From the NCBI GenBank assembly GCA_018701215.1, contig JABIWH010000007.1, positions 90,057-154,056 on the forward strand: a stretch of 64,000 bases of DNA, in the 5' to 3' direction. A program made the position numbers and the translations under genes. The stretch comes from Rhodospirillaceae bacterium (GTDB taxonomy: Bacteria > Pseudomonadota > Alphaproteobacteria > GCA-2731375). This document shows, piece by piece, positions 1 to 8,852 of the stretch. A model generated the notes under the pieces. The model was not told the origin of the DNA and searched no databases. It worked only from the letters and a program-made list of their open reading frames with translations. Each line of letters opens with the position of its first letter. Within the stretch, counting starts at the first letter, position 1.

Positions 1-2
1 AC

Positions 3-434
3 TTGCTGGGCCGTAGCGACGGACCGCCGCCCCCCGTTGATCTGGCGGCGGAACAGCGCAACGGCAACTTCGTCCGGGAGCTGATCACGGAAAGCCGGGT
101 TGATACCTGTCACGATCTTTCCGACGGCGGCTTGTTGGTCGCGGCGGCGGAAATGGCCATGGCGGGCGATATCGGTCTGGAACTGAGCGGCCCGGACGAG
201 GCGGGCTATTGGTTCGGCGAGGATCAGGGGCGATACCTCATCGCCGTGCCGGCAGGAGAAGCCGCCGAGATACTGCAAAAAGCCGCGCAAGCCCAGGTAC
301 CGGCAGAAAAACTGGGCCGCTCGGGCGGCGGGACGTTGACCCTGAACGCCGGCGCGCCTATATCGTTATCAGAGCTGCGCCGTACGCACGAGGCTTGGCT
401 GCCCGATTTTATGCGTAATGACTTACATGAGTAA
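3..434 (+). CDS. purL: Phosphoribosylformylglycinamidine synthase subunit PurL, C-terminal part (cut by window edge)
   Basis: This is the last 143 codons of PurL, which makes FGAM from FGAR, ATP and the ammonia delivered by PurQ in purine synthesis. The segment DTCHDLSDGGLL near residues 34-45 is the conserved start of the second AIRS C-terminal-like domain. It is followed by an AAAEMAMAG helix and the usual GxG(G)TL strand near the end. The gene continues off the left edge, so the apparent start at position 3 is an artefact. The full protein is normally about 730 residues. BolA and glutaredoxin genes follow on the same strand, a common alphaproteobacterial order. Confidence 0.93.
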   Translation: MLGRSDGPPPPVDLAAEQRNGNFVRELITESRVDTCHDLSDGGLLVAAAEMAMAGDIGLELSGPDEAGYWFGEDQGRYLIAVPAGEAAEILQKAAQAQVPAEKLGRSGGGTLTLNAGAPISLSELRRTHEAWLPDFMRNDLHE

Positions 435-437
435 CGA

Positions 438-493
438 CTGAATACCTACGTCTGAACACTTAAGACTGAACACTTAAGACTGAACGCTGGAGA
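438..493 (+). repeat. 14-bp tandem repeat between purL and bolA, four units
   Basis: Two perfect 14-bp units (CTGAACACTTAAGA, 452-465 and 466-479) are flanked by degenerate units at 438-451 (CTGAATACCTACGT) and 480-493 (CTGAACGCTGGAGA). Every unit begins with CTGAA. The last unit contains the GGAGA ribosome-binding site of bolA. The array fills the whole purL-bolA spacer. No function is evident. It may be a slippage product. Confidence 0.85.
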
Positions 494-500
494 TACGCAT

Positions 501-743
501 ATGGCCATGGATGCCGCCGAGATCGAACAATTGATCAAGGAAAGCATTACTGACGCGCAAGTCACCATCGAAGATTTGCGCGGTGATGGCGACCATTACG
601 CCGCCATGGTGGTCTCTGCCGCGTTCGAGGGTAAGTCCCGCGTGCAACAGCACCAGATGGTTTATCAGGCCCTGCAAGGACGCATGGGCGGGCAATTACA
701 TGCCCTGGCCCTGCAAACCGCCGTCCCGGGGGCGGATAGTTAA
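501..743 (+). CDS. bolA: BolA family protein
   Basis: An 80-residue protein of the BolA/IbaG family. These proteins pair with CGFS monothiol glutaredoxins and share a [2Fe-2S] cluster through a conserved histidine and the glutaredoxin cysteine. Visible features are the N-terminal helix (AEIEQLIKESI), the strand DAQVTIEDLRGDGDHYAA, and the V.HQMVYQALQGRMGGQLHAL helix with the conserved HQ at about residues 52-53. It starts at the ATG at 501, after GGAGATACGCAT. Its partner glutaredoxin gene is 68 bp downstream. This pairing is typical and supports a role in iron-sulfur trafficking or iron sensing in the cytoplasm. Confidence 0.93.
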   Translation: MAMDAAEIEQLIKESITDAQVTIEDLRGDGDHYAAMVVSAAFEGKSRVQQHQMVYQALQGRMGGQLHALALQTAVPGADS

Positions 744-811
744 GGGCCGACAATTCGACAAATTTCAAACGGTGGCCGTGGGGTGCCACCCGAACCCGAA
801 GGAACCAGACT

Positions 812-1150
812 ATGAGCGACAATCCAGTTTTCGACACCATTCAGGGCGAAATCGACACCAATGACGTGGTGCTGTTCATGAAGGGCACGCCGGTATTTCC
901 GCAATGCGGCTTTTCCTCCATGGTGGTACAGGTGTTGAGCCACGTTGGCGTCAAGTTCAAGGGTATTGATGTTCTGGCTGACGATGCGGTGCGCAACGGC
1001 ATCAAGGAATTCTCCAACTGGCCGACCATCCCGCAGCTCTACATCAAGGGCGAATTCGTCGGCGGCTGCGATATCATCCGCGAAATGTTCGAAGCGGGCG
1101 AGTTGCAGGAGACCTTGAAGGCCAAGGGCGTCGAAACCGAAGCGGCATAG
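812..1150 (+). CDS. grxD: Monothiol glutaredoxin, Grx4 (GrxD) family
   Basis: A 112-residue class II glutaredoxin that carries a [2Fe-2S] cluster with glutathione and passes it to apo-proteins or to BolA. The CGFS active site is at residues 32-35, in the context PVFPQCGFSSM. The glutathione-binding WPTIPQLY (70-77) and GGCDI (84-88) motifs are intact. The length is normal for the family. It starts at the ATG at 812, with GAAGGAACC upstream. It lies directly after bolA, so the two probably form an Fe-S carrier pair in one transcript. Confidence 0.95.
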   Translation: MSDNPVFDTIQGEIDTNDVVLFMKGTPVFPQCGFSSMVVQVLSHVGVKFKGIDVLADDAVRNGIKEFSNWPTIPQLYIKGEFVGGCDIIREMFEAGELQETLKAKGVETEAA

Positions 1151-1164
1151 GGCAGATCCAGGCC

Positions 1165-1530
1165 ATGACCGCGCCGGCCAAAGCTCCGGCTCCCGCCGCT
1201 ATTCAGGACTATCACGCGCATATTTATTTTGACGCCGATAGCCGGGAGCCCGCGCTCGCCTTGCGTGAGGAGATCGAAGCCAATTTCAATATTGAAATGG
1301 GCCGCTGGCACGAAAAAATGGTCGGGCCACACCCGCGGTGGAGCTATCAGGTCAAGTTCCGCTCGGATGCCTTTGCCACTTTGGTTCCCTGGCTGATGCT
1401 GAACCGCCGTGGCCTGACGGTGTTTCTGCATCCCAATACCGGCCGCGACCTGGAAGACCATCGCGACTGGCCCGTCTGGATGGGTGAAATGCTGCCCCTG
1501 AAATTGAGTTTATTCGAAGACAAGCAGTAG
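1165..1530 (+). CDS. DOPA 4,5-dioxygenase family protein
   Basis: A 121-residue protein matching the DOPA-dioxygenase-like family: YHAHIYFD near residue 16, an HEKMVGPHPRWSYQV segment in the middle, and FLHPNTGRDLEDHRDW near the end. The His residues in these motifs are those expected to hold a non-heme iron. Fungal members cleave L-DOPA. Bacterial homologues are uncharacterised or act on small catechols. The start at 1165 lies 14 bp after grxD and has no strong ribosome-binding site, so translation may be coupled to grxD. The real substrate cannot be told from sequence. Confidence 0.85.
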   Translation: MTAPAKAPAPAAIQDYHAHIYFDADSREPALALREEIEANFNIEMGRWHEKMVGPHPRWSYQVKFRSDAFATLVPWLMLNRRGLTVFLHPNTGRDLEDHRDWPVWMGEMLPLKLSLFEDKQ

Positions 1531-1577
1531 TCCCAAGCAAGCCACGCGGACTGCAGCTCAATAGCCGAAAACCGCCA

Positions 1578-2708
1578 TCATTCCAGAGCGGCCAGTAATG
1601 CCTCCGTGTGCTCCCCCAGCCCAGGCGCCGAGGGGACAACGCCAACCGTGCCGTCGCCGAATTTAAAGGGCGGATTGGGCACCAGGAAACCGCCGTCCGC
1701 ATCGTCCACCTTCGCCATCACGCCGCGGGCCACGCTTTGCGGATCGGTCATGGCCTCGCCCACGGTTCTATAGCGTGAACAGGGCACGCCGGCGGCGATC
1801 AATTGATCCTCGCAATCGCGGGCGGTCCGGGTGGAGGTCCAGCTTTCCATACAATCGACCACCTCCCCCCAGTGCTCGCGCCGGTCGGGGGCGGTAATGA
1901 AACGGGGATCGGTTTTCCATTCCGGATGGCCCATGGCATCCGCCATGTCCTCGAATATTCGCTGACCAATGGGCGTGACGATGACGAAGCCATCCAGGGC
2001 GGCGGTCGGCGGATACAAGATGCGCGCCGGCGCATCCGGGAACTGCGCCAGCTGGCATTCATAAACCAGCAGATTAATCACCGAGTCCATCAACGCCACA
2101 TCAACGAACTGGCCAACGCCATTGCGTTCCTTGCCCAAGAGAGCCGTCTGAATGGCGCCAAAAGCAAAAATCGCGGACATCACATCCGCCGTGTAGACAC
2201 CGCATTTTTCCGGCCGGGTTAATTCGTCCTGATACTGCAACTGCGCCATGTCCAGGCCGCTGCCCGCATGGATCATGGGCGCATACGCCGGCTCCATGGC
2301 GCGCGGGCCGGTCTGGCCAAAGCCGGATATGGCACAATAGATCAGATCGGGATGATCCACGGCTAGCGTCGCATAGTCGAGGCCAAGGCGCTTCATCACA
2401 CCGGGGCGAAAATTCTCCACCACCACATCGGCGCTGGCGATCAATTTCCTGGCCGCGGATAGGCCATCTTCACTACGCAAATCCAGCACGGCGCTTTTCT
2501 TACCGCAATTAAGATGTGCGAAATATGAGCTGGCGCCATCGCTGATAGGCGGCACGGCACGAATAAGATCGCCGGTTTCGGACTCGATCTTAATGACCTC
2601 GGCACCGCAGTCGGATAGCAAACGGGTACAATAGGGACCGGCGATCACGGTGGTGAAATCAATCACACGGATCCCCGCCATTGGTGCAGTCGGCATGTTG
2701 TTACTCAT
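1578..2708 (-). CDS. CaiB/BaiF family (class III) CoA-transferase
   Basis: A 376-residue CoA-transferase of the formyl-CoA transferase/CaiB family, which moves CoA between acyl groups through an aspartyl-CoA thioester. Seen here are the N-terminal GIRVIDFTTVIAGPYCTRLLSD motif, the VVVENFRPGVMKRLG motif near residue 100, and the likely catalytic Asp175 in CGVYTADVMSA. GGAGG lies directly against the ATG at 2708 and 12 bp from an in-frame ATG at 2696, so either could be the start. Substrates are unknown. A second paralogue lies at 11587-12768 and the two are not close copies. Confidence 0.9.
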   Translation of the reverse strand: MSNNMPTAPMAGIRVIDFTTVIAGPYCTRLLSDCGAEVIKIESETGDLIRAVPPISDGASSYFAHLNCGKKSAVLDLRSEDGLSAARKLIASADVVVENFRPGVMKRLGLDYATLAVDHPDLIYCAISGFGQTGPRAMEPAYAPMIHAGSGLDMAQLQYQDELTRPEKCGVYTADVMSAIFAFGAIQTALLGKERNGVGQFVDVALMDSVINLLVYECQLAQFPDAPARILYPPTAALDGFVIVTPIGQRIFEDMADAMGHPEWKTDPRFITAPDRREHWGEVVDCMESWTSTRTARDCEDQLIAAGVPCSRYRTVGEAMTDPQSVARGVMAKVDDADGGFLVPNPPFKFGDGTVGVVPSAPGLGEHTEALLAALE

Positions 2709-2796
2709 CCTCCAAAAACGCGGTAAGTCGATCTATTGGTTGGCAAATTTCCGCCCATAGTACGCCACCTGACAAGACAGCGGAAGTGAGCTCACT

Positions 2797-3831
2797 TTAA
2801 GGTTCCACCCAGTGCTGCAATTGCGGACCATAGGCGAAAATGGCCGGGGTGCCGCCAGTGTGCAGGAACAGAACGTTGCCACCCTCGGGCAAGGTTCTGT
2901 TCGCGGCCAATGCCATCAGCCCGGCCATTGTCTTGCCGGTATAGACCGGGTCCAGGAACAGACCCTCGCAGCGCGCGGCCAGTACGATGGCATCCGCCGT
3001 GGCCGGGTTCAATTGGCCATAGCCGGGCGCCAAAACCCCATCGAACAGTTTTATGTCCTGTTCCGAAACCATCGCCTTCAAGCCAAGCATACTGGCCAGT
3101 TCAGCGCACTGCAGGGCGATCCGCACCGCCTGTGCCTGCGCATGCCGGCGCACACAGACGCCATGTACCGCCATGCCCTGGCCCAGAGCACGCAAACCGA
3201 ACAACAGGCCCGCGTGGCTAAAGCCGCTACCAGAACCCATGACGATGGCGTCGATGCTGGTGCCGCTGGCTTGCAGCTGCGCCACGATCTCGCCCGCCGC
3301 CAGGACATAACCCAACGCACCAAGCGGCGGATGGCCGGGGGCAAGGGGGATCACATAAGGCCGGCGCCCCTCGGCCCGCAGGCCTTCGGCAATGGCCTGC
3401 ACCGCCTTGTCGGCGCCTTCCTCGTCCTCGCCCGAGGGATAAGCATAGCGATGCACACCCAGCAAATCACCCAACAGAATGTTGCCTGAATGACGGTAGG
3501 TGGCATCCACGTCCGGCACCCGTTCTTCCGACTGGACATGCATATCCATGCCCAGACGGGCGGCGGCGGCGGCGGCGACACGGACATAGTTAGATTGTAC
3601 CGCACCGGTAATGACGATGGTATCGGCGCCCTGGGCCTGGGCCGCGCCAAAGTAAAATTCCAACTGCCGGGTCTTGTTGCCGCCAAAGGCCAGACCGGTC
3701 AAATCATCCCGCTTCACCGACAGGTTCAGGCCAAGCTCCGCCGACAGCCTTGGCATGGGCTGTATCACCGTCGGCAGCACCGAGAGCGGGACACGGGGAT
3801 ATTCCGATAAGCGGCCAAATTTAGTGCTCAT
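2797..3831 (-). CDS. PLP-dependent D-cysteine desulfhydrase / ACC deaminase family protein
   Basis: A 344-residue fold-type II PLP enzyme. The motif GGNKTRQLEFYF places the PLP lysine at about residue 53, and a TGAVQSNYVR loop follows. The family includes D-cysteine desulfhydrase (pyruvate, H2S and ammonia from D-cysteine), ACC deaminase and L-cysteate sulfo-lyase. These cannot be separated by eye. The ATG at 3831 is preferred over a longer frame reaching 3954 because homologues start around this MSTKFGRLSEYPRVPL segment and GGAAG precedes it. It is probably a stand-alone gene. Confidence 0.85.
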   Translation of the reverse strand: MSTKFGRLSEYPRVPLSVLPTVIQPMPRLSAELGLNLSVKRDDLTGLAFGGNKTRQLEFYFGAAQAQGADTIVITGAVQSNYVRVAAAAAARLGMDMHVQSEERVPDVDATYRHSGNILLGDLLGVHRYAYPSGEDEEGADKAVQAIAEGLRAEGRRPYVIPLAPGHPPLGALGYVLAAGEIVAQLQASGTSIDAIVMGSGSGFSHAGLLFGLRALGQGMAVHGVCVRRHAQAQAVRIALQCAELASMLGLKAMVSEQDIKLFDGVLAPGYGQLNPATADAIVLAARCEGLFLDPVYTGKTMAGLMALAANRTLPEGGNVLFLHTGGTPAIFAYGPQLQHWVEP

Positions 3832-4034
3832 TACGCAAATACTTCCAACAGTTCGTTTTTCGACGCCATGCTTTTCATGGGGCAAGAATAACTTGCAAAT
3901 TGAAGCCTGTCTTGACGGATATCCGCGACGCCCGGGCACGTCGTGCAACGCCATGCCAACTCATACCAAGTTGCAGTGATAGGTACGTCAAGGCGGGGGA
4001 GCTGTTCCCACGGATGGTGACAGCAGTCTGATAC

Positions 4035-5354
4035 CTACGCCGTTGCGGACGTCTGGTCGGCGAGCGCCATTGTTCGCTCCTGGGGGAAGGTAATGATGAC
4101 CCGGGTGCCCTGTCCCTTGTTGCTGTCGATCACCAGCACCGCCTGGTGCAGCTCGGCCAACGAGCGGGTCAAAGGCAGACCCAGACCGGTGCCTTGTGAA
4201 GGATTGGTCATCATTTCGCTCTCGACCTGCCCGAAAGGCAGGAGAGCAACTTCGATATCAGCCTCGTTCATTCCCTTGCCACTGTCTTCAACCGACAGGC
4301 AAATCCGGCCGTCCACCAAATCGGCACGTGCGATGACCAAACCATCTTCGGTAAATTTCAGGGCGTTCGACAGCAAGTTCAACAGGATCTGCTTGATACG
4401 CAATTCATCGCCCATCAAGGGCGGTAAATCCGGTTCAACGCGCACTGCCAGGTGGACCTTGGCATCCTGACCCGGCGGCCGGACAAGGGCGGCGGTGTCA
4501 CTAATTAATTTGCCCAAATCCACGGCTGCTTCATGTAAGCGGATCTCGCCTGCCTCGACCTTGGCGAGGTCAAGCACGTCATCAATGATCCGCAACAGGT
4601 GCTGACCACTATCGCCGACATAACCGGCATATTCACGATAACGGTCAGGCAACGGACCCAGGACTTGCTGCCGCATCATATCGGAGAAGCCGATAATCGC
4701 ATTCAAAGGCGTCCGCAGCTCGTGGCTCATCTGGGCCAAAAAAACCGATTTGGCATGATTGGCCGCCTCCGCCGCTTCCTTGGAATTGATCAGCGCGGAT
4801 TCCGTGCGGTGCTTGACCATGGCAATGGCTGCCAAATGAGCTGCCCGCCGGGCCACCGCGAGTTCCATATCCGTTGGCGAGCGGACATCGCGGTAATACA
4901 AAGCGAAAGTCCCCAGCACCTGGCCCGTGGCATCCTTGATCGGCAACGACCAGCAGGCCGCCAGCCCGGCTTCGGTGATCAACGGCAAAAACGGCCGCCA
5001 AAATGGATGCTCGGGAATATTTTCCACGATAACCAGTTCGCCACGAAAGGCCGCCGTCCCGCATGAGCCGACACCCTCGCCGATTTCCAGCTCGTCAATC
5101 GCGTCGTTATAAAAATCCGGCAGGCGATTTGGAGTTCTGGCCCGTAACTTGCCATCTTCCAAGGCCAATATGCTGCCGATCATGCCGGCGCATTGCTGTT
5201 CCGTTGTTCGCAGCAGAAGCGCAAGGATATCGGGTAACGGCTGGCCGGAGGCAATCGCCTCCAAGACCACCGTCTCGCCATGAGCCGGGTTCTCGCCCCA
5301 AGCCGCATGCCCACTCGCTCCATGCACAACCATATCCGCCAGCAAGGCCTTCAT
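4035..5354 (-). CDS. GAF-domain sensor histidine kinase
   Basis: A 439-residue hybrid of a GAF sensor domain (about 28-180) and a HisKA plus HATPase transmitter. The phospho-accepting His211 sits in MSHELRTPLNAIIGFSDMM. The N box is NLLSNALKF near 327-335, G1 is DSGKGM at 358-363 and G2 is GTGLGL at 389-394. No membrane segment is visible, so it is probably cytoplasmic. The transmitter resembles the PleC/DivJ-type kinases of alphaproteobacteria. There is no receiver domain and no adjacent response regulator. The nearest gene upstream encodes a PAS protein. Partners could be the orphan HPt proteins or DivK elsewhere in the window, which is inference only. AGGAGTAGG precedes the start. Confidence 0.92.
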   Translation of the reverse strand: MKALLADMVVHGASGHAAWGENPAHGETVVLEAIASGQPLPDILALLLRTTEQQCAGMIGSILALEDGKLRARTPNRLPDFYNDAIDELEIGEGVGSCGTAAFRGELVIVENIPEHPFWRPFLPLITEAGLAACWSLPIKDATGQVLGTFALYYRDVRSPTDMELAVARRAAHLAAIAMVKHRTESALINSKEAAEAANHAKSVFLAQMSHELRTPLNAIIGFSDMMRQQVLGPLPDRYREYAGYVGDSGQHLLRIIDDVLDLAKVEAGEIRLHEAAVDLGKLISDTAALVRPPGQDAKVHLAVRVEPDLPPLMGDELRIKQILLNLLSNALKFTEDGLVIARADLVDGRICLSVEDSGKGMNEADIEVALLPFGQVESEMMTNPSQGTGLGLPLTRSLAELHQAVLVIDSNKGQGTRVIITFPQERTMALADQTSATA

Positions 5355-5462
5355 GGCCTACTCCTCTTATGCGCCATAGGGTGCATGCTATAGATTAAGA
5401 AAATCTTTACCGTTGGAAACGGCTGTCGGATAATGCGTCGAAACCGCGCGCTAATCGCCTTA

Positions 5463-5957
5463 TCAGGAAAAAAACATGCCGGCGAGCAGCTTATCAACGG
5501 TCTTGCCATCACTGGCCAAGGGCATGCCGACGCATTCGAACGTCAGCCAGTGTTTCTCCACGAACTCGGAATTTCCGAACCAGCGTAAGGGTTTCGCATT
5601 TTGCGCCGGCCAGACATACGCCGCGAGGAGATTTTCATGATTATCGCCAGCATATATATCCTCGAAATAGAGGCCGGTAACATCCCGGTCCATCTTCTCG
5701 GTGATATGGGTGCCAACAAGGCGCCAGCGAAAGCGTAGCTGATCGCCTTTACGAACAACATCGGCGATTGCAATATAGGGCAGCAACCGCGCGTTCAGGT
5801 CCAGAGGGGAAAAGTCAGCGCGGGACGGCAGCCGGCTATCGACGCACAAACCCAACCAAAATTGGTATATTTCAGACAAAATCGGAGACTGTAGATTAGT
5901 TAAATCCGGGTCTCGTTTGATCAGGAAACGTGTACGGTCCGCCGCATTCATGCTCAA
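5463..5957 (-). CDS. PAS domain protein (PAS_5 / DUF1488-unrelated, stand-alone)
   Basis: A 164-residue protein resembling the alphaproteobacterial stand-alone PAS_5 family. The tell-tale parts are the helix ILSEIYQFWLGLC, then SRADFSPLDLNARLLPYIAIADVV, and the core RFRWRLVGTHITEKMDRDVTGLYFEDIY. It has no output domain, signal peptide or membrane segment. It lies upstream of the histidine kinase gene on the same strand with a 108-bp gap, which is suggestive but not proof of a shared pathway. The ligand is unknown. Confidence 0.8.
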   Translation of the reverse strand: MSMNAADRTRFLIKRDPDLTNLQSPILSEIYQFWLGLCVDSRLPSRADFSPLDLNARLLPYIAIADVVRKGDQLRFRWRLVGTHITEKMDRDVTGLYFEDIYAGDNHENLLAAYVWPAQNAKPLRWFGNSEFVEKHWLTFECVGMPLASDGKTVDKLLAGMFFS

Positions 5958-6060
5958 TCACATCGCAACAAAACTACTCTCGGATCAGTAGCGTATAAAT
6001 TACGCCTTTTCCACCATAATTTAGTCGCAAAATGCCTGCACTATCCAATCCCCGGATGTT

Positions 6061-6885
6061 TTAGTCGCGCCGACAGAGAATTTCGATGGGCCGGGTGCGC
6101 CCTTCCATTTGATTGCGGGCTGCATTGCGGGCCTTCTCCTTGGCGTTTTCGCCCATGAGGATAAAATTGCCCAATCTTGGCGGGCCGTCCCGGCGTACCG
6201 CTTCCTTTTGCGCCTCGAAGAACTGGCGTACGGCGTCGCTATTATCCTGCACGGAAACAATTTCGAAGCCCGCCTCGCGCAATGCCTCCACGGTCTGTTG
6301 CTCGCTCAACAAATGCGAATGCACACCATCGGAAGACCAAGGCGCTGGATAGATGACCTCGCCGCCATCGCCCAATGCCAATTCGGACAAAGCAAAGCCG
6401 CTGCCCGGGCGCAACACACGATAGGCCTCGCCGAATAACGCGGCCTTGTCGGCGATGTTCATGGAGACGTTCTGAGAATAGGCGGCGTCAAAGCGGCCAT
6501 CGTCAAAGGGTAGATCCGTTGCGCTGGCCTGCTCAATGCTGATTTTATCCGCCAGGCCAACGGCGGTGTTCAGTCGTCGCGCGACGTCACAAAATTCGGC
6601 CGTCAGATCGATGCCGACCATACGGCAGCCGAAGGTGCGGGCAAAATAACGGGCGGGTCCGCCGATCCCACAGCCAATATCGAGGATTTCATGCTCCGGC
6701 GCCGGTGCCAGGCTAGCCGCCAAATCCGCCGTGGCCGCCAAACCGCGGCCATGAAAATGTTCCACCGGGTCAAGATCTTCCGGCTTCAGATTGGTCAGGT
6801 CGACACCCTCGGCCACCAGCGCATCGGTAATTTCCTGAAACAAATCGCCCCGGCTATAATGCCGCTCTACTTCAATATCGGTCAT
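6061..6885 (-). CDS. Class I SAM-dependent methyltransferase
   Basis: A 274-residue Rossmann-fold methyltransferase. The SAM-binding motif I is EILDIGCGIGGPARYFA near residues 67-82. Post-I MVGIDLTAEF and the FDAAYSQNVSMNIADK segment follow. It belongs to the same broad group as glycine/sarcosine, UbiE/COQ5 and sterol methyltransferases. The substrate is not apparent. The longest frame begins at a TTG at 6888, but the ATG at 6885 is preferred because AGAGGA lies six bases before it. It is divergent from the SDR gene at 6954, with a 68-bp spacer that must hold both promoters. Confidence 0.88.
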   Translation of the reverse strand: MTDIEVERHYSRGDLFQEITDALVAEGVDLTNLKPEDLDPVEHFHGRGLAATADLAASLAPAPEHEILDIGCGIGGPARYFARTFGCRMVGIDLTAEFCDVARRLNTAVGLADKISIEQASATDLPFDDGRFDAAYSQNVSMNIADKAALFGEAYRVLRPGSGFALSELALGDGGEVIYPAPWSSDGVHSHLLSEQQTVEALREAGFEIVSVQDNSDAVRQFFEAQKEAVRRDGPPRLGNFILMGENAKEKARNAARNQMEGRTRPIEILCRRD

Positions 6886-6953
6886 CAAAAATCCTCTCCA
6901 CGTTGGCGCATGATACCGCTATTCTGTAGCTAAACCAGCACAGGAGTATCGAG

Positions 6954-7718
6954 ATGCATGTAAGGGATAAAAACATTGTCGTGACCGGCGGGGCCAGCGG
7001 CATTGGCCGGGCTCTCGCCCGCCGTTTCGCGGCCGAGGGAGCAGCCAAGGTCGTTGTCGCAGACCTGAACGAAGAGGGCATAACCGCCGTCGCCGATGAA
7101 ATAGGCGGCCTGGCGATCGCCGCCAATGTGGGGGTTGAGGACGACGTCATCAATCTGGTCAAAATAACGGAAAGCCAGGTTGGCCCGATCGATCTGTTTT
7201 GCTCCAACGCCGGGATCGCGGTGCACGGCGATCTGGAAAACAGCAACGAAGAATGGCAGCGGGTTTGGGACGTCAACCTGATGTCCCATGTCTATGCCGC
7301 CCGCGCCGTGGTGCCGGGAATGATCGAACGGGGTGGCGGCTATATTCTCAACACCGCCTCCGCCGCCGGTCTGCTCAGCCAGATCGGTTCATCAACCTAC
7401 TCCGTGACCAAGCACGCCGCCGTCGGCTTTGCAGAATGGCTGTCCATCACTTATGGCAACCGGGGCATCAAGGTCTCGGTGCTGTGCCCGCAAGCGGTGC
7501 GCACGGCGATGACGGCAGGTCTGGACAACGGCGGCGTTGCCGGTGTTGACGGCATGATGGAGGCCGAGGAGCTGGCCGAAGCGGTGATCAAAACCCTAGC
7601 CGAGGAACGCTTCCTCTGCCTGCCTCACGAGGAAGTCCTAACCTACATGCAGCGCAAGAGTGGCGACTACGACCGCTGGCTGAAAGGTATGCGGCGTTTA
7701 CATGAACTTTATGGCTAA
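6954..7718 (+). CDS. Short-chain dehydrogenase/reductase (SDR)
   Basis: A 254-residue classical SDR. TGGASGIG at 11-18 binds the cofactor, and ADLNEE after beta 2 favours NAD(H). NAG is at 85-87, and the catalytic set is Ser136, Tyr149 and Lys153 in a Y-x3-K motif. AGGAGTATCGAG precedes the ATG. The substrate is unknown. It is convergent with, and 12 bp from, the ketopantoate-reductase-like gene, so no shared transcript is implied. Confidence 0.93.
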   Translation: MHVRDKNIVVTGGASGIGRALARRFAAEGAAKVVVADLNEEGITAVADEIGGLAIAANVGVEDDVINLVKITESQVGPIDLFCSNAGIAVHGDLENSNEEWQRVWDVNLMSHVYAARAVVPGMIERGGGYILNTASAAGLLSQIGSSTYSVTKHAAVGFAEWLSITYGNRGIKVSVLCPQAVRTAMTAGLDNGGVAGVDGMMEAEELAEAVIKTLAEERFLCLPHEEVLTYMQRKSGDYDRWLKGMRRLHELYG

Positions 7719-7730
7719 CGTGGCTGGCGC

Positions 7731-8825
7731 CTAAATATCCTGGACGCTTTCCAGCCCTGCCGGCTGCTGGCCACGCTCCACTGATTGCACGGCGGCGATC
7801 AGGCCGGCGTTGGCGGGTGCCTCCATGCCCAATTCGGCGGCCCGCTCCACCACAAGACCGTTGAGAAATTCGATCTCCGTGCGCCGGCCCTTGATCATAT
7901 CCTGGCCCATGGAAGGGCGGGCGGTATCGCTCATGTTCTCTGCACCCGCCAGCATCTTGGCTTCCAGTTCGTCAAGCACCGGGGTGTCATTCGCCCCGGT
8001 GGTCAATTCCTGAGCCGCGGCGACCCATATTTCAGGTTCCACGCCGCTGATTTTCTCCAGCGCCAGGCCCTGTAGCTGGCCCGCCCGCACAGCCTCGCCC
8101 GCCAGGCGGATCGATAGACGCCGGGCGGTTTCATTTTGCGTGAACTGCTTGTTGGACATCCCCGAAGCAGCCGAAAGGCCGTTACCCATGGAATTTTGCA
8201 CCAGCTTGGACCAGCGTTCCCCCCACAGGTTGGTGGTGATCTTGACGCTGTCGATATCGGCCAGCATATCGTGGATCCGCTGCACCCGTGCGGTTGGCCG
8301 GCCATGGGGTTCGCCCACGCGAAAGACGGTATAGCCAGCCCCGCCCTTGGAGACGGAGCGCCGAATAAAGCCCGGCTCCACCAACTCCACGACGATTTTT
8401 GAGGCGATGCAGCCGATTACCTTGCTCCAGCCGACGACGGCGGCAATGGCGTCCTCGTTGATGCCGTTTTGCAAGGAGACCATGAAACCATCGGCGGCAA
8501 GATAGTTTTTCGCCAACGCCGCCGCCCAGGGCGTGTCATAGGATTTGACGCAGATGAAGGCGATATCGGCCGGCTTTTCCTTGGCCAAGCTTTGCAGATC
8601 GGTGAAATGCATGGCACGGATAGGTGTAGAGAAACACTCCGGCTCCGTCATGCCTTCCAGGCGCAGGCCATGGGCCTGCATATGCTCCACATGGGCGGGC
8701 CAGGGATCCGCCATGATGACATCATGGCCGGCGCGGGCGAAATGCGCCCCGACATAGCCGCCGACAGCGCCGGCACCAATAATCAAAATGCGTTTATTCA
8801 TGAGTGCGTTTTGGGGCTCATTCAT
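7731..8825 (-). CDS. 2-dehydropantoate 2-reductase family protein (PanE-like)
   Basis: A 364-residue member of the ketopantoate reductase family, with the Rossmann motif LIIGAGAVGGYVG at about 14-26, CVKSYDTPWA near 92-101 and SLQNGINEDA near 117-126. PanE reduces 2-dehydropantoate to pantoate with NADPH, but long PanE-like paralogues like this one often act elsewhere. It is longer than the typical 290-310 residues because of inserts in the C-terminal helical domain, so I do not assign panE. The start could be the ATG at 8825 or 8801. It is followed upstream by the dioxygenase gene (27-bp gap), probably as one transcript. Confidence 0.85.
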   Translation of the reverse strand: MNEPQNALMNKRILIIGAGAVGGYVGAHFARAGHDVIMADPWPAHVEHMQAHGLRLEGMTEPECFSTPIRAMHFTDLQSLAKEKPADIAFICVKSYDTPWAAALAKNYLAADGFMVSLQNGINEDAIAAVVGWSKVIGCIASKIVVELVEPGFIRRSVSKGGAGYTVFRVGEPHGRPTARVQRIHDMLADIDSVKITTNLWGERWSKLVQNSMGNGLSAASGMSNKQFTQNETARRLSIRLAGEAVRAGQLQGLALEKISGVEPEIWVAAAQELTTGANDTPVLDELEAKMLAGAENMSDTARPSMGQDMIKGRRTEIEFLNGLVVERAAELGMEAPANAGLIAAVQSVERGQQPAGLESVQDI

Positions 8826-8852
8826 GGTCTTTAGGTCTTTCTCGAAAAAGAA

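Noticed and set aside
6019..6069. Nine-base direct repeat TTTAGTCGC at the end of the methyltransferase gene
   Set aside because: It is too short to be a target duplication on its own, and the DNA between the copies shows no element.
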